A DNA stretch of 64,000 nucleotides from NCBI RefSeq assembly GCF_014200605.1, contig NZ_JACHCE010000007.1:62001-126000 (forward strand), given 5' to 3'. Every line of letters starts with the position of its first letter. The first letter of the stretch is position 1. The DNA comes from Pedobacter cryoconitis. Lineage in GTDB: Bacteria > Bacteroidota > Bacteroidia > Sphingobacteriales > Sphingobacteriaceae. A program made the translations under genes and the position numbers. This document shows, piece after piece, positions 35,011 to 44,433 of this stretch. Below the pieces are notes generated by a model. That model was not told the origin of the DNA. It did no database searches and saw nothing but the letters and a program-made list of their open reading frames with translations.

Positions 35011-37635
35011 ATGAACTCCAAAGATCAGCTTAATCCGGAACAGCAGCGCCTCACCAATCATTACCATAAGGAAACGAACTGGCTGAAGTGGGGGCCTTAT
35101 GTTTCTGACCGGCAATGGGGAACTGTAAGGGAAGATTATAGCTATAATGGAGAGGTATGGGACTATACGACCCATGATATGGCTAGAAGTAAGGCCTATC
35201 GCTGGGGAGAAGAGGGGATTGGCGGCTTTAGCGACGATCAGCAAAATTTATGTACAGGGCTGGCGTTGTGGAATGGTAAAGATGCAATTCTTAAAGAACG
35301 CTTATTTGGTTTAACCAATGGGCAGGGAAATCACGGAGAAGATGTGAAAGAATTGTATTATCATTTAGATAGCAGCCCTACACACAGCTATATGAAAATG
35401 CTGTATAAATATCCTTTTCAAGCTTTCCCTTATGAATTATTGATCAGCGAAAATGCAAAACGTGATAAAACACAACCAGAATTTGAGCTAATTGATACAG
35501 GATTGTTTGATAAAGATGAATATGGAGATGTTTTTATTGAGTATGCTAAAAATAATGAAGAGGATCTTTTAATTAAATATACGGTATTTAACAGGAGTAC
35601 AGCTGCTGTAATGCTCCATGTGATTCCTCAGCTTTGGTATCGTAATACCTGGTTTGACGGGCAACACGGAGTAAAACCTGAAATTCTGAACCAGGGTAAT
35701 CAGACACTGCTTTTAAGATCAGCGCTGATGGGCGATTATCATTGTTATGCAGATGGTGATGCTAAGTTCCTATTCACTGATAACGAAACTAATAATGAAC
35801 GCTTATATCAGTCTGCTAATGTCAGCCGTTACGTAAAGGACGGAATAAATGATTATATAGTACATGGAAATCAGGATGCTGTTAATTCTGATAATATGGG
35901 TACCAAAGCAGGTATATGGTATCATCTGGATATTCCTGCTGGAGGAAGCCGCGAAATCAGAATCAGGCTGAGTAAAACTAAATTAGCTAAGCCTTTTAGT
36001 GATTTTGATGATATTTTCGCTTTACGTATACAGGAAACAGAAATTTTTTATGCGGAAAAACAGCTTAACACTGATAATGCCGATGAAAAGAATATGCAGC
36101 GTCAGGCATGGGCCGGAATGTTCTGGAATAAACAGTTTTACAGTTATGATGTCAATAGATGGCTAATAGGAGATACCGGGCAACCTGATCCTCCAAAGCA
36201 GAGAAAAACCGGCAGGAACTCTCATTGGAAACATTTTGTGGCCAATGATATTCTCTCCATGCCTGATAAATGGGAATATCCATGGTTTGCAGCCTGGGAC
36301 CTGGCTTTTCATTGTATCAGCTTTGCACCCTTGGATCCTGATTTTGCGAAAGATCAGCTGCGTTTAATGGTCAGTGCTAATTATATGCACCCCAGCGGAC
36401 AGTTGCCTGCTTATGAATGGGATTTTGGAGATGTAAATCCTCCTGTACATGCAATGGCTACATGGCATGTATATCTCGCAGATAAAGCTGTAAAAGGAAA
36501 GGGAGATATTAATTTCCTGGTAGAAATCTTTAATAAGCTTTTACTCAACTTCACCTGGTGGGTAAATCAGAAAGATAGTGAAGGGAACAATATTTTTGAA
36601 GGTGGTTTTCTTGGCCTTGATAATATTGGTGTCTTTAATCGCAGTCAGCCAGTTCCCGGTGGTGGTTTTCTGGAACAGGCAGATGGCACGAGCTGGATGG
36701 CTATGTATGCATTGAATATGATGCAGATTAGCATGGAACTTTCTCTGCATTTTGATGTATTTGAAAGTATGGCTATCAAATTCTCTGAACACTTTTTATA
36801 TATAGCAGGCTCAATTTCCAGTATGGGAGAGGATTCATGTGGTTTATGGGATGAAGAGGATGGTTTTTATTATGATATGCTGAGAAGGCCTGACGGATCG
36901 GCTGACCGCCTTCGTTTAAGAAGTCTTGTCGGGCTTATTCCAATGTTTGCCCAGGTCGTATTTGACGAAGGTAAATGGGGTAAACTACCAAAATTAAAAG
37001 AGCGTTTAGAGTGGTTTATGCAGCAAAGGCCTGATCTGGTACAATTGGTTAGTCACTGGACGGATACCAAAGGCAGCGATCAGCACTTACTTTCTTTGTT
37101 ACGCGGACACCGGATGAAACTTTTACTGAAACGTATGCTTGACCCGAATGAGTTTCTATCAGATTACGGTATTCGATCTGTTTCTAAAGCATATTGTGCT
37201 TATCCTTTTAATTATCAGCTGGATGGTATGGATTATACTGTCAAATATCTTCCCGCAGAGAGTGACTCGGGTATGTTTGGCGGAAATAGTAACTGGCGTG
37301 GCCCAATGTGGATGCCTGTTAATTATCTGATTATTGAATCACTTAAAAATTTCCAGGAATATTATACGGATGATTTTAAGGTCGAATGCCCTACAGGCTC
37401 CGGGCAGTTTTTAAGTCTTCAGGAAATTGCTGAATTATTAAGCAAGAGATTGAAATGTATATTTATGAAAAATGAAGCAGGTGAACGACCCGTATCGGGT
37501 GGGAACCCTAAGTTTAACCATGATCCACATTTTAAAGATTATATATTATTCCATGAATATTTCAATGGAGATAATGGCAAAGGTCTGGGGGCTAGTCATC
37601 AGACTGGCTGGACAGGCTTAATTGCAATGCTTTAG
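35011..37635 (+). CDS. GH63/MGH1-like glucosidase
   Basis: An 874-residue cytoplasmic (no signal peptide) enzyme resembling bacterial GH63 mannosylglycerate/oligosaccharide glucosidases. The N-terminal beta domain (DRQWGTVREDYSYNGEVW) is followed by a linker and an (alpha/alpha)6 barrel with WEYPWFAAWDLAFHCISF, YEWDFGDVNPPVHAM, GDSGxDYYDxLRRPDG-like WDEEDGFYYDMLRRPDG and SGMFGGNSNWRGPMW. Acidic residues expected of an inverting glycosidase are present (for example the Asp in AWDLAFH and Glu in WDEEDG). Substrate is probably an alpha-glucoside such as glucosylglycerate or trehalose-like sugar, but this is inferred. Confidence 0.88.
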   Translation: MNSKDQLNPEQQRLTNHYHKETNWLKWGPYVSDRQWGTVREDYSYNGEVWDYTTHDMARSKAYRWGEEGIGGFSDDQQNLCTGLALWNGKDAILKERLFGLTNGQGNHGEDVKELYYHLDSSPTHSYMKMLYKYPFQAFPYELLISENAKRDKTQPEFELIDTGLFDKDEYGDVFIEYAKNNEEDLLIKYTVFNRSTAAVMLHVIPQLWYRNTWFDGQHGVKPEILNQGNQTLLLRSALMGDYHCYADGDAKFLFTDNETNNERLYQSANVSRYVKDGINDYIVHGNQDAVNSDNMGTKAGIWYHLDIPAGGSREIRIRLSKTKLAKPFSDFDDIFALRIQETEIFYAEKQLNTDNADEKNMQRQAWAGMFWNKQFYSYDVNRWLIGDTGQPDPPKQRKTGRNSHWKHFVANDILSMPDKWEYPWFAAWDLAFHCISFAPLDPDFAKDQLRLMVSANYMHPSGQLPAYEWDFGDVNPPVHAMATWHVYLADKAVKGKGDINFLVEIFNKLLLNFTWWVNQKDSEGNNIFEGGFLGLDNIGVFNRSQPVPGGGFLEQADGTSWMAMYALNMMQISMELSLHFDVFESMAIKFSEHFLYIAGSISSMGEDSCGLWDEEDGFYYDMLRRPDGSADRLRLRSLVGLIPMFAQVVFDEGKWGKLPKLKERLEWFMQQRPDLVQLVSHWTDTKGSDQHLLSLLRGHRMKLLLKRMLDPNEFLSDYGIRSVSKAYCAYPFNYQLDGMDYTVKYLPAESDSGMFGGNSNWRGPMWMPVNYLIIESLKNFQEYYTDDFKVECPTGSGQFLSLQEIAELLSKRLKCIFMKNEAGERPVSGGNPKFNHDPHFKDYILFHEYFNGDNGKGLGASHQTGWTGLIAML

Positions 37636-37662
37636 TTGAATTGTAAAGCCTTATAATCTGAG

Positions 37663-37701
37663 TAGCTGCTGAAATATCAAAAGCGGCTATGCAATCTTTT
37701 T
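37663..37701 (+). terminator. Possible terminator after the glucosidase gene
   Basis: An 8-bp stem with one G-U pair (37663-37670 with 37682-37689); a T8 run begins 8 nt later, a longer gap than usual, so this is a weak call. Confidence 0.4.
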
Positions 37702-37730
37702 TTTCTTAAACACTTTATCCTTAAATAGCT

Positions 37731-38807
37731 ATGGCTGTCGCCTATAAAAGAATTGTTGTTAAAATTGGTTCAAATGTGCTTACAAGGCCGGATGGTTTGC
37801 CAGACCAGGTACGAATTGAACATCTTGTTTCTCAAATTGTAAAACTTAAAAACGCTGGTATTACGGTAGTTCTTGTTTCTTCTGGTGCTGTTGCTGCCGG
37901 CAGAAGTATGATCACGTTGTCTGAAAAGCAGGATGCTGTAGCTGCCAGGCAGCTTCTGGCCTCTATCGGACAAATAAAATTAATTAATACTTATTTGGCA
38001 TTGTTTGAAAAGCAGCAAATGCTTTGTTCGCAGGTATTGGTAACTAAGGAAGACTTTCGTGACCGTAAGCACTATTTAAATATTAAAAACTGTCTGTCAA
38101 TTTTGTTAAAACATAAGGTTATTCCTATTATCAATGAAAATGATGTCGTTTCTGTTACCGAACTTATGTTTACTGATAATGATGAATTAGCTGGTTTGGT
38201 AGCTTCTATGCTTGAAGCTGATGCACTGATTATTCTTTCTAATGTAAACGGTATTTATAACGGTGACCCTAAATCTCCGGATTCTATTATTATACAGCAG
38301 ATTAAAAAGGATGACCGGATAGACTCTTTCATTAATACTGCTAAATCTGGTTTAGGCAGAGGCGGGATGGTCACTAAATTGGGAATGGCACAGAAAGTTG
38401 CCAAATTAGGTATTCCTGTACATATTGCTAATGGAACACGTCAGGATATTCTAACTGATTTGATAGCCCAAAAGGTTGAACATACTTATTTCGTACCTGA
38501 AAAGAATACATCGGGAAAGAAAAAGTGGATTGCGCATTCTGAACATTCAGCCACAGGAAGTGTTCAGCTTAACAGGGGTGCGGCGGATGCTTTAATTTCT
38601 GGTCAGGCTCGCAGTCTATTACCTGTAGGAATAACAGAAGTGCTGTCTTCATTTCAAAAAGGTGATATTATCAGATTGCTGGATGAAAATGGAAAACTGA
38701 TTGGTTTGGGAATAGCAGATTACGGATCTGATAAAGCGAAAGAGAGAATAGGACAAAAGGGACATAAATCTTTAGTTCATTATAATTATTTTTATGCAGT
38801 TAGCTAA
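37731..38807 (+). CDS. proB: Glutamate 5-kinase
   Basis: A 358-residue enzyme that phosphorylates glutamate in the first step of proline synthesis. The amino acid kinase domain shows VVKIGSNVLTRPDG, VVLVSSGAVAAGRS, IPIINENDVVS, DELAGLVASMLEADALIIL and AKSGLGRGGMVTKLGMAQK. A C-terminal PUA-like domain (about 275-358) is present. It is followed by proA after a 47-nt gap, forming the proBA operon. Feedback inhibition by proline is normal for the family and is not visible in the sequence. Confidence 0.96.
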   Translation: MAVAYKRIVVKIGSNVLTRPDGLPDQVRIEHLVSQIVKLKNAGITVVLVSSGAVAAGRSMITLSEKQDAVAARQLLASIGQIKLINTYLALFEKQQMLCSQVLVTKEDFRDRKHYLNIKNCLSILLKHKVIPIINENDVVSVTELMFTDNDELAGLVASMLEADALIILSNVNGIYNGDPKSPDSIIIQQIKKDDRIDSFINTAKSGLGRGGMVTKLGMAQKVAKLGIPVHIANGTRQDILTDLIAQKVEHTYFVPEKNTSGKKKWIAHSEHSATGSVQLNRGAADALISGQARSLLPVGITEVLSSFQKGDIIRLLDENGKLIGLGIADYGSDKAKERIGQKGHKSLVHYNYFYAVS

Positions 38808-38854
38808 ACAGGCTGAATGCTTGCTTTGGTTTTAATGGTTTAAAGGAGAAAACA

Positions 38855-40099
38855 ATGGGATATCAGCAATATTTTGAAAATGCATTAAAAGCAAGCAGAA
38901 CTTTATGTCGATTAGATCAATTAATTGTAAATGAGGTTTTAATAGATCTGGCAGCTCATGTCAGATTGTTTGCAGACGATATATTATTCGCTAATGATTT
39001 GGATTTGAAGCGGATGTCTGCTGAAGATCCGAAATATGACCGTTTGAAGCTTACCAGGGAAAGATTGAATGATATCGCACAGGAAGTATTGAATGTTGCG
39101 AAACTGGAAAGTCCGCTGGCGGAAGTTATGGAAGCCAGTAAACTACCCAATGGTTTGCAACTGTCTAAAATCAGAGTTCCCCTGGGGGTTATTGGGGTGA
39201 TTTACGAGGCAAGACCAAATGTAACCATAGATGTTTTTTCATTATGTTTTAAAACGGGTAATGCTGCTGTATTAAAAGGTGGCAGTGATGCTGAATTTTC
39301 TAATCAGGCTTTGATTAAAATTATTCATCAGGTATTACTTAAACACGGAGTGGATATTCATGTGGCTGTGCTTTTACCCTCTGAGCGGGAAGCTACTGCT
39401 GCGCTTTTAGATGCAACAGGTTTTGTGGATGTACTGATTCCAAGAGGGAGTCAGTCGTTAATTAATTATGTACGTCAGCATAGCAATGTTCCTGTAATTG
39501 AAACGGGAGCGGGAATAGTCCATACTTATTTTGACCTGTCTGGTGATCGGGAAAAAGGAAAAGAAATCATTTTTAATGCGAAAACCAGAAGAGTAAGTGT
39601 TTGTAATGCATTGGATTGTTTATTGATTCATACGGAGAGATTGAATGATCTTTACTTGCTTATTGAACCTCTTGCTGTTAAATCTGTTCATGTTTTTGCT
39701 GACCCTGATGCTTTCAATGCTGTAAAAGGAAGGTATCCAGATGATTTACTGCATCATTCCAGTCCTGAAGATTTCGGAACAGAATTCCTTGACTATAAGA
39801 TGGCTATTAAAACGGTTGAAGATCTTGAAGAGGCTTTGTCACATATTGCTACTTATAGCTCCAAACATAGTGAAGCTATCATTGCTGAAGATGAAAATCA
39901 ATTACTTACTTTTCTGAATGTAGTAGATGCTGCTGCGGTTTATGCTAATGCTTCAACTGCATTTACAGACGGAGGACAATTTGGGCTTGGTGCTGAGATT
40001 GGTATCAGTACACAAAAACTTCATGCAAGAGGACCAATGGGACTGAAAGAATTAACAAGTTATAAATGGGTAGTAAGGGGTAACGGACAGATTCGTTGA
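38855..40099 (+). CDS. proA: Gamma-glutamyl phosphate reductase
   Basis: A 414-residue aldehyde dehydrogenase-fold enzyme that reduces gamma-glutamyl phosphate with NADPH. Family features are VPLGVIGVIYEARPNVT, LKGGSDAEFSN, IPRGSQSLI, VIETGAGIVHTYFD and the catalytic Cys in VSVCNALDCLL (near residue 249), then FTDGGQFGLGAEIGISTQK and ARGPMGLKELTSYKW. AAAGGAG at about 38842-38848 resembles a ribosome binding site. It is the second gene of proBA. Confidence 0.97.
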   Translation: MGYQQYFENALKASRTLCRLDQLIVNEVLIDLAAHVRLFADDILFANDLDLKRMSAEDPKYDRLKLTRERLNDIAQEVLNVAKLESPLAEVMEASKLPNGLQLSKIRVPLGVIGVIYEARPNVTIDVFSLCFKTGNAAVLKGGSDAEFSNQALIKIIHQVLLKHGVDIHVAVLLPSEREATAALLDATGFVDVLIPRGSQSLINYVRQHSNVPVIETGAGIVHTYFDLSGDREKGKEIIFNAKTRRVSVCNALDCLLIHTERLNDLYLLIEPLAVKSVHVFADPDAFNAVKGRYPDDLLHHSSPEDFGTEFLDYKMAIKTVEDLEEALSHIATYSSKHSEAIIAEDENQLLTFLNVVDAAAVYANASTAFTDGGQFGLGAEIGISTQKLHARGPMGLKELTSYKWVVRGNGQIR

Positions 40100-40253
40100 T
40101 TAATGGCTTGATTTTTTTGTAAAAAAAGACCTGATTCTGACAATTCTAAAGTAAATAAAGAATTTTTATCATTGTATTTCAGGTTTTATCAGTTATTAGT
40201 AAAAATAACAGTTATTAAATTGAAATTTAGGACTCATTTCCCGGTCATTATAT

Positions 40254-40261
40254 TATTTTTG
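40254..40261 (+). promoter_or_regulatory. -7 element of mqo
   Basis: TATTTTTG fits TAnnTTTG; expected transcription start about 30 nt before the ATG at 40298. No clear -33 TTTG at the right distance. Confidence 0.5.
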
Positions 40262-40297
40262 TGTCCGATATAAAGAGAATAAATTATCTATCCTTTC

Positions 40298-41803
40298 ATG
40301 ACCAGTAAAAGTCCTAATTCAGATAAAGCAGTTGATGTTGTATTAATTGGCGCAGGTATTATGAGCGCAACACTTGGTGTATTACTTAAAGAACTCTCCC
40401 CGGATTTAACGATACAGATTTATGAACGGCTTGATGTAGCAGCCGCAGAAAGTTCAGACGCATGGAATAATGCCGGAACCGGACATTCGGCTTTTTGCGA
40501 GTTGAATTATACACCTCAATTGGAAGATGGTACAGTAGAAACTTCAAAGGCTGTTGCTATTGCCGAGTCTTTTGAAGTATCAAAGCAATTCTGGTCATTT
40601 CTGGTGCAGAATAAATTAGTTGATTCGCCTGAAACATTCATTAAGAGCATTCCACATATGAGTTTTGTATGGGGAGGTGATAATGTTGATTTTTTGAAAA
40701 CACGTTTTAATAATTTACAGCAATGTGAACTGTTTAAAGAAATGACGTATTCTGAGGATCCTAAGCAATTGGCAGAATGGATGCCACTAGTGATGCAGGG
40801 AAGAAGTGCTGAGGACAAGGTTGCTGCAACAAGAATGATGTTGGGTACTGATGTGAATTTTGGAGCATTAACCAGAATGATGCTGAATACCCTGCAAAGT
40901 AAACCTAATGTAGCAATGGACTTCAATCAGGAAGTACGTAAACTGAAACAAAAAGATGGTTTGTGGGAAGTGAAGGTGAAAGATGAAGAAACTGGCAAGA
41001 GAAAAACAGTAAAAGCTAAATTTGTTTTTATTGGTGCCGGGGGTGGTTCTCTTCCTTTATTAGAGAAATCTGATATTCCTGAAGGTAAAGGTTTTGGTGG
41101 TTTCCCGGTTAGCGGACAATGGTTAAAATGTGTTAATCCCGATGTAATTGAGCATCATCATGCTAAAGTATATGGTAAAGCATCGGTAGGGGCACCTCCA
41201 ATGTCAGTTCCTCACTTGGATACCAGAATGATAGACGGTAAAAAAGCATTGCTTTTCGGACCTTATGCTGGATTTTCTACCCGTTTTCTGAAAAATGGTT
41301 CATTACTTGATCTTCCTTTGTCTATTAAAGCAAATAATATCCGACCGATGATTGCTGCTGGTCTGGATAATATTCCTTTGACCAAGTATTTAATTGACCA
41401 GGTGAGACAATCACCAGAAGATCGTATGGAAGCTCTCAGAGAATATCTTCCTTCGGCTGAAATGAAAGATTGGGAACTTGAAACTGCTGGTCAGCGTGTT
41501 CAGGTTATCAAAAAAGACGAAAAGCATGGCGGAATACTGGAATTCGGTACAGAAGTCGTTGCTGCCGCAGACGGTTCTATTGCAGCTTTATTAGGCGCTT
41601 CGCCTGGTGCCTCAACTGCAGTATCTATTATGATTAGTTTGATGAAACGTTGTTTTAAAGACAAAATGGAAAGTGAAGAATGGAAAACTAAGCTGAAGCA
41701 AATGATTCCTTCTTACGGTCATACTTTAAGTGATGATGCCCAGCTTTGCAAAAATATCCGTGCACAAACTACACACGCACTTAATCTTCAGATTACTGAG
41801 TAG
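40298..41803 (+). CDS. mqo: Malate:quinone oxidoreductase
   Basis: A 501-residue FAD enzyme of the inner membrane that oxidises malate to oxaloacetate and passes electrons to the quinone pool, in place of or beside soluble malate dehydrogenase. The FAD-binding motif VVLIGAGIMSATLGVLL begins at residue 14. AAESSDAWNNAGTGHSAFCE, IPHMSFVWG and DTRMIDGKKALLFGPYAGFSTRFL are characteristic, as is the C-terminal GASPGASTAVSIM. The gene's 3' end overlaps the convergent acyltransferase gene by 11 nt. Confidence 0.96.
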   Translation: MTSKSPNSDKAVDVVLIGAGIMSATLGVLLKELSPDLTIQIYERLDVAAAESSDAWNNAGTGHSAFCELNYTPQLEDGTVETSKAVAIAESFEVSKQFWSFLVQNKLVDSPETFIKSIPHMSFVWGGDNVDFLKTRFNNLQQCELFKEMTYSEDPKQLAEWMPLVMQGRSAEDKVAATRMMLGTDVNFGALTRMMLNTLQSKPNVAMDFNQEVRKLKQKDGLWEVKVKDEETGKRKTVKAKFVFIGAGGGSLPLLEKSDIPEGKGFGGFPVSGQWLKCVNPDVIEHHHAKVYGKASVGAPPMSVPHLDTRMIDGKKALLFGPYAGFSTRFLKNGSLLDLPLSIKANNIRPMIAAGLDNIPLTKYLIDQVRQSPEDRMEALREYLPSAEMKDWELETAGQRVQVIKKDEKHGGILEFGTEVVAAADGSIAALLGASPGASTAVSIMISLMKRCFKDKMESEEWKTKLKQMIPSYGHTLSDDAQLCKNIRAQTTHALNLQITE

Positions 41804-42668
41804 GCTGATGTTTCCATCGTCTATGACTCCATAACCAGTAAGCAGGCTCTTCTTCTATTAGTTCTTCTAATAAACGGGTGTGCTTCTGGGTTATTTCATT
41901 AATAGGAGTTTCGGCAGGATTAAGACAAACAGGAATAAATTCTACTGTGTAATACCCTCTTTTTGGGCAATTAATTTTTGCATAAAAGATTGGTCTGTTG
42001 GTTTTTATTGCAATCTTCTCTATTCCTTGTTGAATTGAAGTATGCTGATTTAGGAACGTAGTCCAGAAATGAGATTCATTTTTTGGCGGAGCCTGATCGT
42101 TACCAAATAAAAAGACGGTTGGTGTTCCTTTACTCTCTGTAATTGCTCTTAAAGTTTGTCTCATGGGGATCATTTTATTCACAAACCTTGTTCTGATACG
42201 GTAGAACCAATTTCCAAATTCTTTGTTTGACAACGGTTTATAGATAGCATAGCAATCACAGTTCAATGCCAGGCCTATATATACTGATGTCCATTCCCAA
42301 TTTCCATAGTGACCAGAACAGGCCAGAATGCTTTCTCCACGTTCAAAATATGAATTGATTATATCTGCATTTTTAAATGTGAAGCGTTTACGCATATCCT
42401 GCTCTGAAATGGTTGACATTTTAATGATTTCGAATATCAATCCTGAAAGGTATTTGTAGTATTTTTTTTCAATCTTTCCGATTTCCTTTTCCTCTTTTTC
42501 GGGAAAGGCCTTTGTCAGATTAGTTCTGACCACATTTCTACGGTATTTAATAAGATAATATAATATTACATAGACTATATTAGAAAATATATAAAGTACT
42601 GATAATGGAAGCAAAGAAATGGCATAGATGAAGAATATCCCGATATAGGAAAAGGCCTTATTTAACAT
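41793..42668 (-). CDS. LpxL/HtrB-type lysophospholipid or lipid A acyltransferase
   Basis: A 291-residue inner-membrane acyltransferase. An N-terminal hydrophobic part (residues about 5-40) is followed by the RRNVVRTNLTKAFPE segment and the catalytic HX4E motif in CSGHYGNWEW (near residue 120-128), and FLFGNDQAPPKNE later. Bacteroidetes have one or two such proteins that add secondary acyl chains to lipid A. Which acyl chain or acceptor is used cannot be seen. A TAGATTTG box at 42686-42693 precedes the start by 17 nt on the minus strand. Confidence 0.9.
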   Translation of the reverse strand: MLNKAFSYIGIFFIYAISLLPLSVLYIFSNIVYVILYYLIKYRRNVVRTNLTKAFPEKEEKEIGKIEKKYYKYLSGLIFEIIKMSTISEQDMRKRFTFKNADIINSYFERGESILACSGHYGNWEWTSVYIGLALNCDCYAIYKPLSNKEFGNWFYRIRTRFVNKMIPMRQTLRAITESKGTPTVFLFGNDQAPPKNESHFWTTFLNQHTSIQQGIEKIAIKTNRPIFYAKINCPKRGYYTVEFIPVCLNPAETPINEITQKHTRLLEELIEEEPAYWLWSHRRWKHQPTQ

Positions 42669-42839
42669 TAACTGGAATTAAGATGCAAATCTAATTTTTT
42701 TTGGGCCTTAATGGGTTAGATTTTAAAGAAAACAATGTATTTCTTTAAATACAATGATTCATACCCAAAGAAAAGACACTGATGTTCTTTTTTCAGATGT
42801 CGTTTCTCTGAGTAAATCTGTTAATTGTTAAGCATGTTT

Positions 42840-43301
42840 TTAAAAGCTGAATCCGGTATCGTTGATTATATTGTCCAATACAACATAGCTCTCCAGCGCC
42901 TGTACATTTTTGATATTGGCTATATTTCTTTGTATTCCTGAAAAAGATGTATTATCCGTGGTAATAATTTTGAGTTTAATGTTATATTGTCCGGTGATTG
43001 TGCAACATTCACAAACTTCTTTTATCCTGGAGATATCATATTTAAAAGCGTCGATGATTTCATCAGAATAATGGCTAAGTCTAAGATGAATAAAAGCCAG
43101 GACTTCTTGTTTTAACTTTCTTCTGTTTAATATCGCTACTGATGTGATGATGTAGCCTTCTGTTTTTAGCTTCTTGATGCGTTCACAAATAGTAGTAGAA
43201 GATAGATTTAAAACTCCGGCTATTTGTTTGTGCGGACGCGAATTGTCCTCCTGTAAAAGTTTAAGAATAGAAATGTCTAATCTGTCAAGCTTCTCTTTCA
43301 T
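42840..43301 (-). CDS. Lrp/AsnC-family transcription regulator
   Basis: A 153-residue regulator. The N-terminal helix-turn-helix (LDISILKLLQEDNSRPHKQI, then STTICERIKKLKTEGYI) is followed by a RAM ligand-binding domain (residues about 65-150) with EVLAFIHLRL and CECCTITGQYNIKLKIIT. Ligand unknown, probably an amino acid. A perfect 24-bp palindrome lies 34-57 nt upstream of the start, a likely autoregulatory operator. The gene is divergent from the sigma factor gene. Confidence 0.94.
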   Translation of the reverse strand: MKEKLDRLDISILKLLQEDNSRPHKQIAGVLNLSSTTICERIKKLKTEGYIITSVAILNRRKLKQEVLAFIHLRLSHYSDEIIDAFKYDISRIKEVCECCTITGQYNIKLKIITTDNTSFSGIQRNIANIKNVQALESYVVLDNIINDTGFSF

Positions 43302-43334
43302 AATTATTGTTTTTATAATTAGTGAATATAGCGT

Positions 43335-43358
43335 ATTGTTAATTATTTAATTAACAAT
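43335..43358. promoter_or_regulatory. Perfect palindrome, candidate Lrp operator
   Basis: Eleven-nt arms (43335-43345 with 43348-43358) around a TT centre, composed of ATTGTTAATTA and its reverse complement. It lies between the divergent regulator gene and the sigma gene and is AT-rich, as Lrp sites are. Confidence 0.65.
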
Positions 43359-43523
43359 TTTAATTATAAATAAACTTATTATTGTTCAGTTTATGGCTCG
43401 TAAATGAACAGAAACTGAATTATATTCGTCTATATACTACCAAAGCCGTTAATTTGTCGGATAAACATCGTTTACTTTCTTTAGTAGATTTTAATTGTCA
43501 GATTTGTTTAATAACCTAAACAT

Positions 43524-44384
43524 ATGAGAGAATTGAAAATTGATTGCAGTATTACAGTCAGAGACATTGAATCCCTTAATATATATCTCAACGAAGTAGG
43601 CAAAATACCACTGCTTACTATGGAAGAAGAAATCCTGTTAACAACAAAAATCAGAAGTGGAGACCAGCTCGCTCTGGATCGTTTGGTAAGAACAAATCTG
43701 AGATTTGTAATTTCTGTTGCAAAAAAATATCAGCACAGAGGGCTCAGTCTGGGAGATCTGATCAATGAGGGTAATTTGGGATTGATTAAGGCGGCTTCCC
43801 GCTTTGATGATACAAAAGGATTCAGATTTATATCTTTTGCAGTATGGTGGATCAGGCAGGCTATTATGCTGGCTATTTCCCAGCAAACACGTGTCATTCG
43901 TTTGCCTCTTAATCTGATTAATTCAATATCTAAAATAAATATAACTATATCTTCTCTGGAACAAAGACTGGAACGCAGGCCAACTATGGATGAGATTGCA
44001 GGGGAAATGGATGTTGAGCCACAAAAAGTGACAATTTATCTCGAGAAAGTACGTAAATGTATGTCTCTTGATGAGGTCATCAAACCTGATTTTGGGAGTA
44101 CACTAATGGAGGTGACACCAGCCCGGGAGTATTCAGCAGATCATTTACTGATACAGGATTCTGATAGGATAGAGGCTTGTCAGTTATTGAAAATATTGTC
44201 TAAAAGAGAGGAGAAGGTATTGAGCTTATTTTTCGGACTGAAGGGAATGCAGCCCTTGTCATTAGATGATATTGCTTTATTATTTAAACTAAGCAGAGAG
44301 CGCATCAGGCAGTTAAAAGATGGAGGGATAAAAAAACTACGGCTAAAGTTGCGTAGCGAAAAGAAATTTAAAGAATCCATCTGA
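43524..44384 (+). CDS. Sigma-70 family RNA polymerase sigma factor (SigA paralog)
   Basis: A 286-residue sigma factor with the compact Bacteroidetes group architecture. Region 1.2 is SLNIYLNEVGKIPLLT; region 2 is NLRFVISVAKKYQHRGLSLG, then DLINEGNLGLIKAASRFD and AVWWIRQAIMLAI; region 3 follows; region 4.2 is LLFKLSRERIRQLKDGG. Many positions differ from the housekeeping SigA of this group, where NLRFVVSVAKQYQNQG and TRERVRQIKDKA are typical, so I take it as a paralog for a condition-specific regulon. The -7 and -33 sequence it recognises is not predictable. The next gene follows after 49 nt. Confidence 0.88.
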   Translation: MRELKIDCSITVRDIESLNIYLNEVGKIPLLTMEEEILLTTKIRSGDQLALDRLVRTNLRFVISVAKKYQHRGLSLGDLINEGNLGLIKAASRFDDTKGFRFISFAVWWIRQAIMLAISQQTRVIRLPLNLINSISKINITISSLEQRLERRPTMDEIAGEMDVEPQKVTIYLEKVRKCMSLDEVIKPDFGSTLMEVTPAREYSADHLLIQDSDRIEACQLLKILSKREEKVLSLFFGLKGMQPLSLDDIALLFKLSRERIRQLKDGGIKKLRLKLRSEKKFKESI

Positions 44385-44433
44385 TAGAAGGGATGATAAA
44401 TGAACTAAAATATATAAACAAACAACAGACCTT

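Noticed and set aside
41793..41803. Overlap between mqo and the acyltransferase gene as a sequencing error
   Set aside because: Both proteins end normally for their families; short convergent overlaps also occur at 14763-14785 and 53153-53178.
43524..44384. Housekeeping sigma factor SigA
   Set aside because: Many conserved SigA positions in regions 2 and 4.2 differ, so a paralog is more likely.
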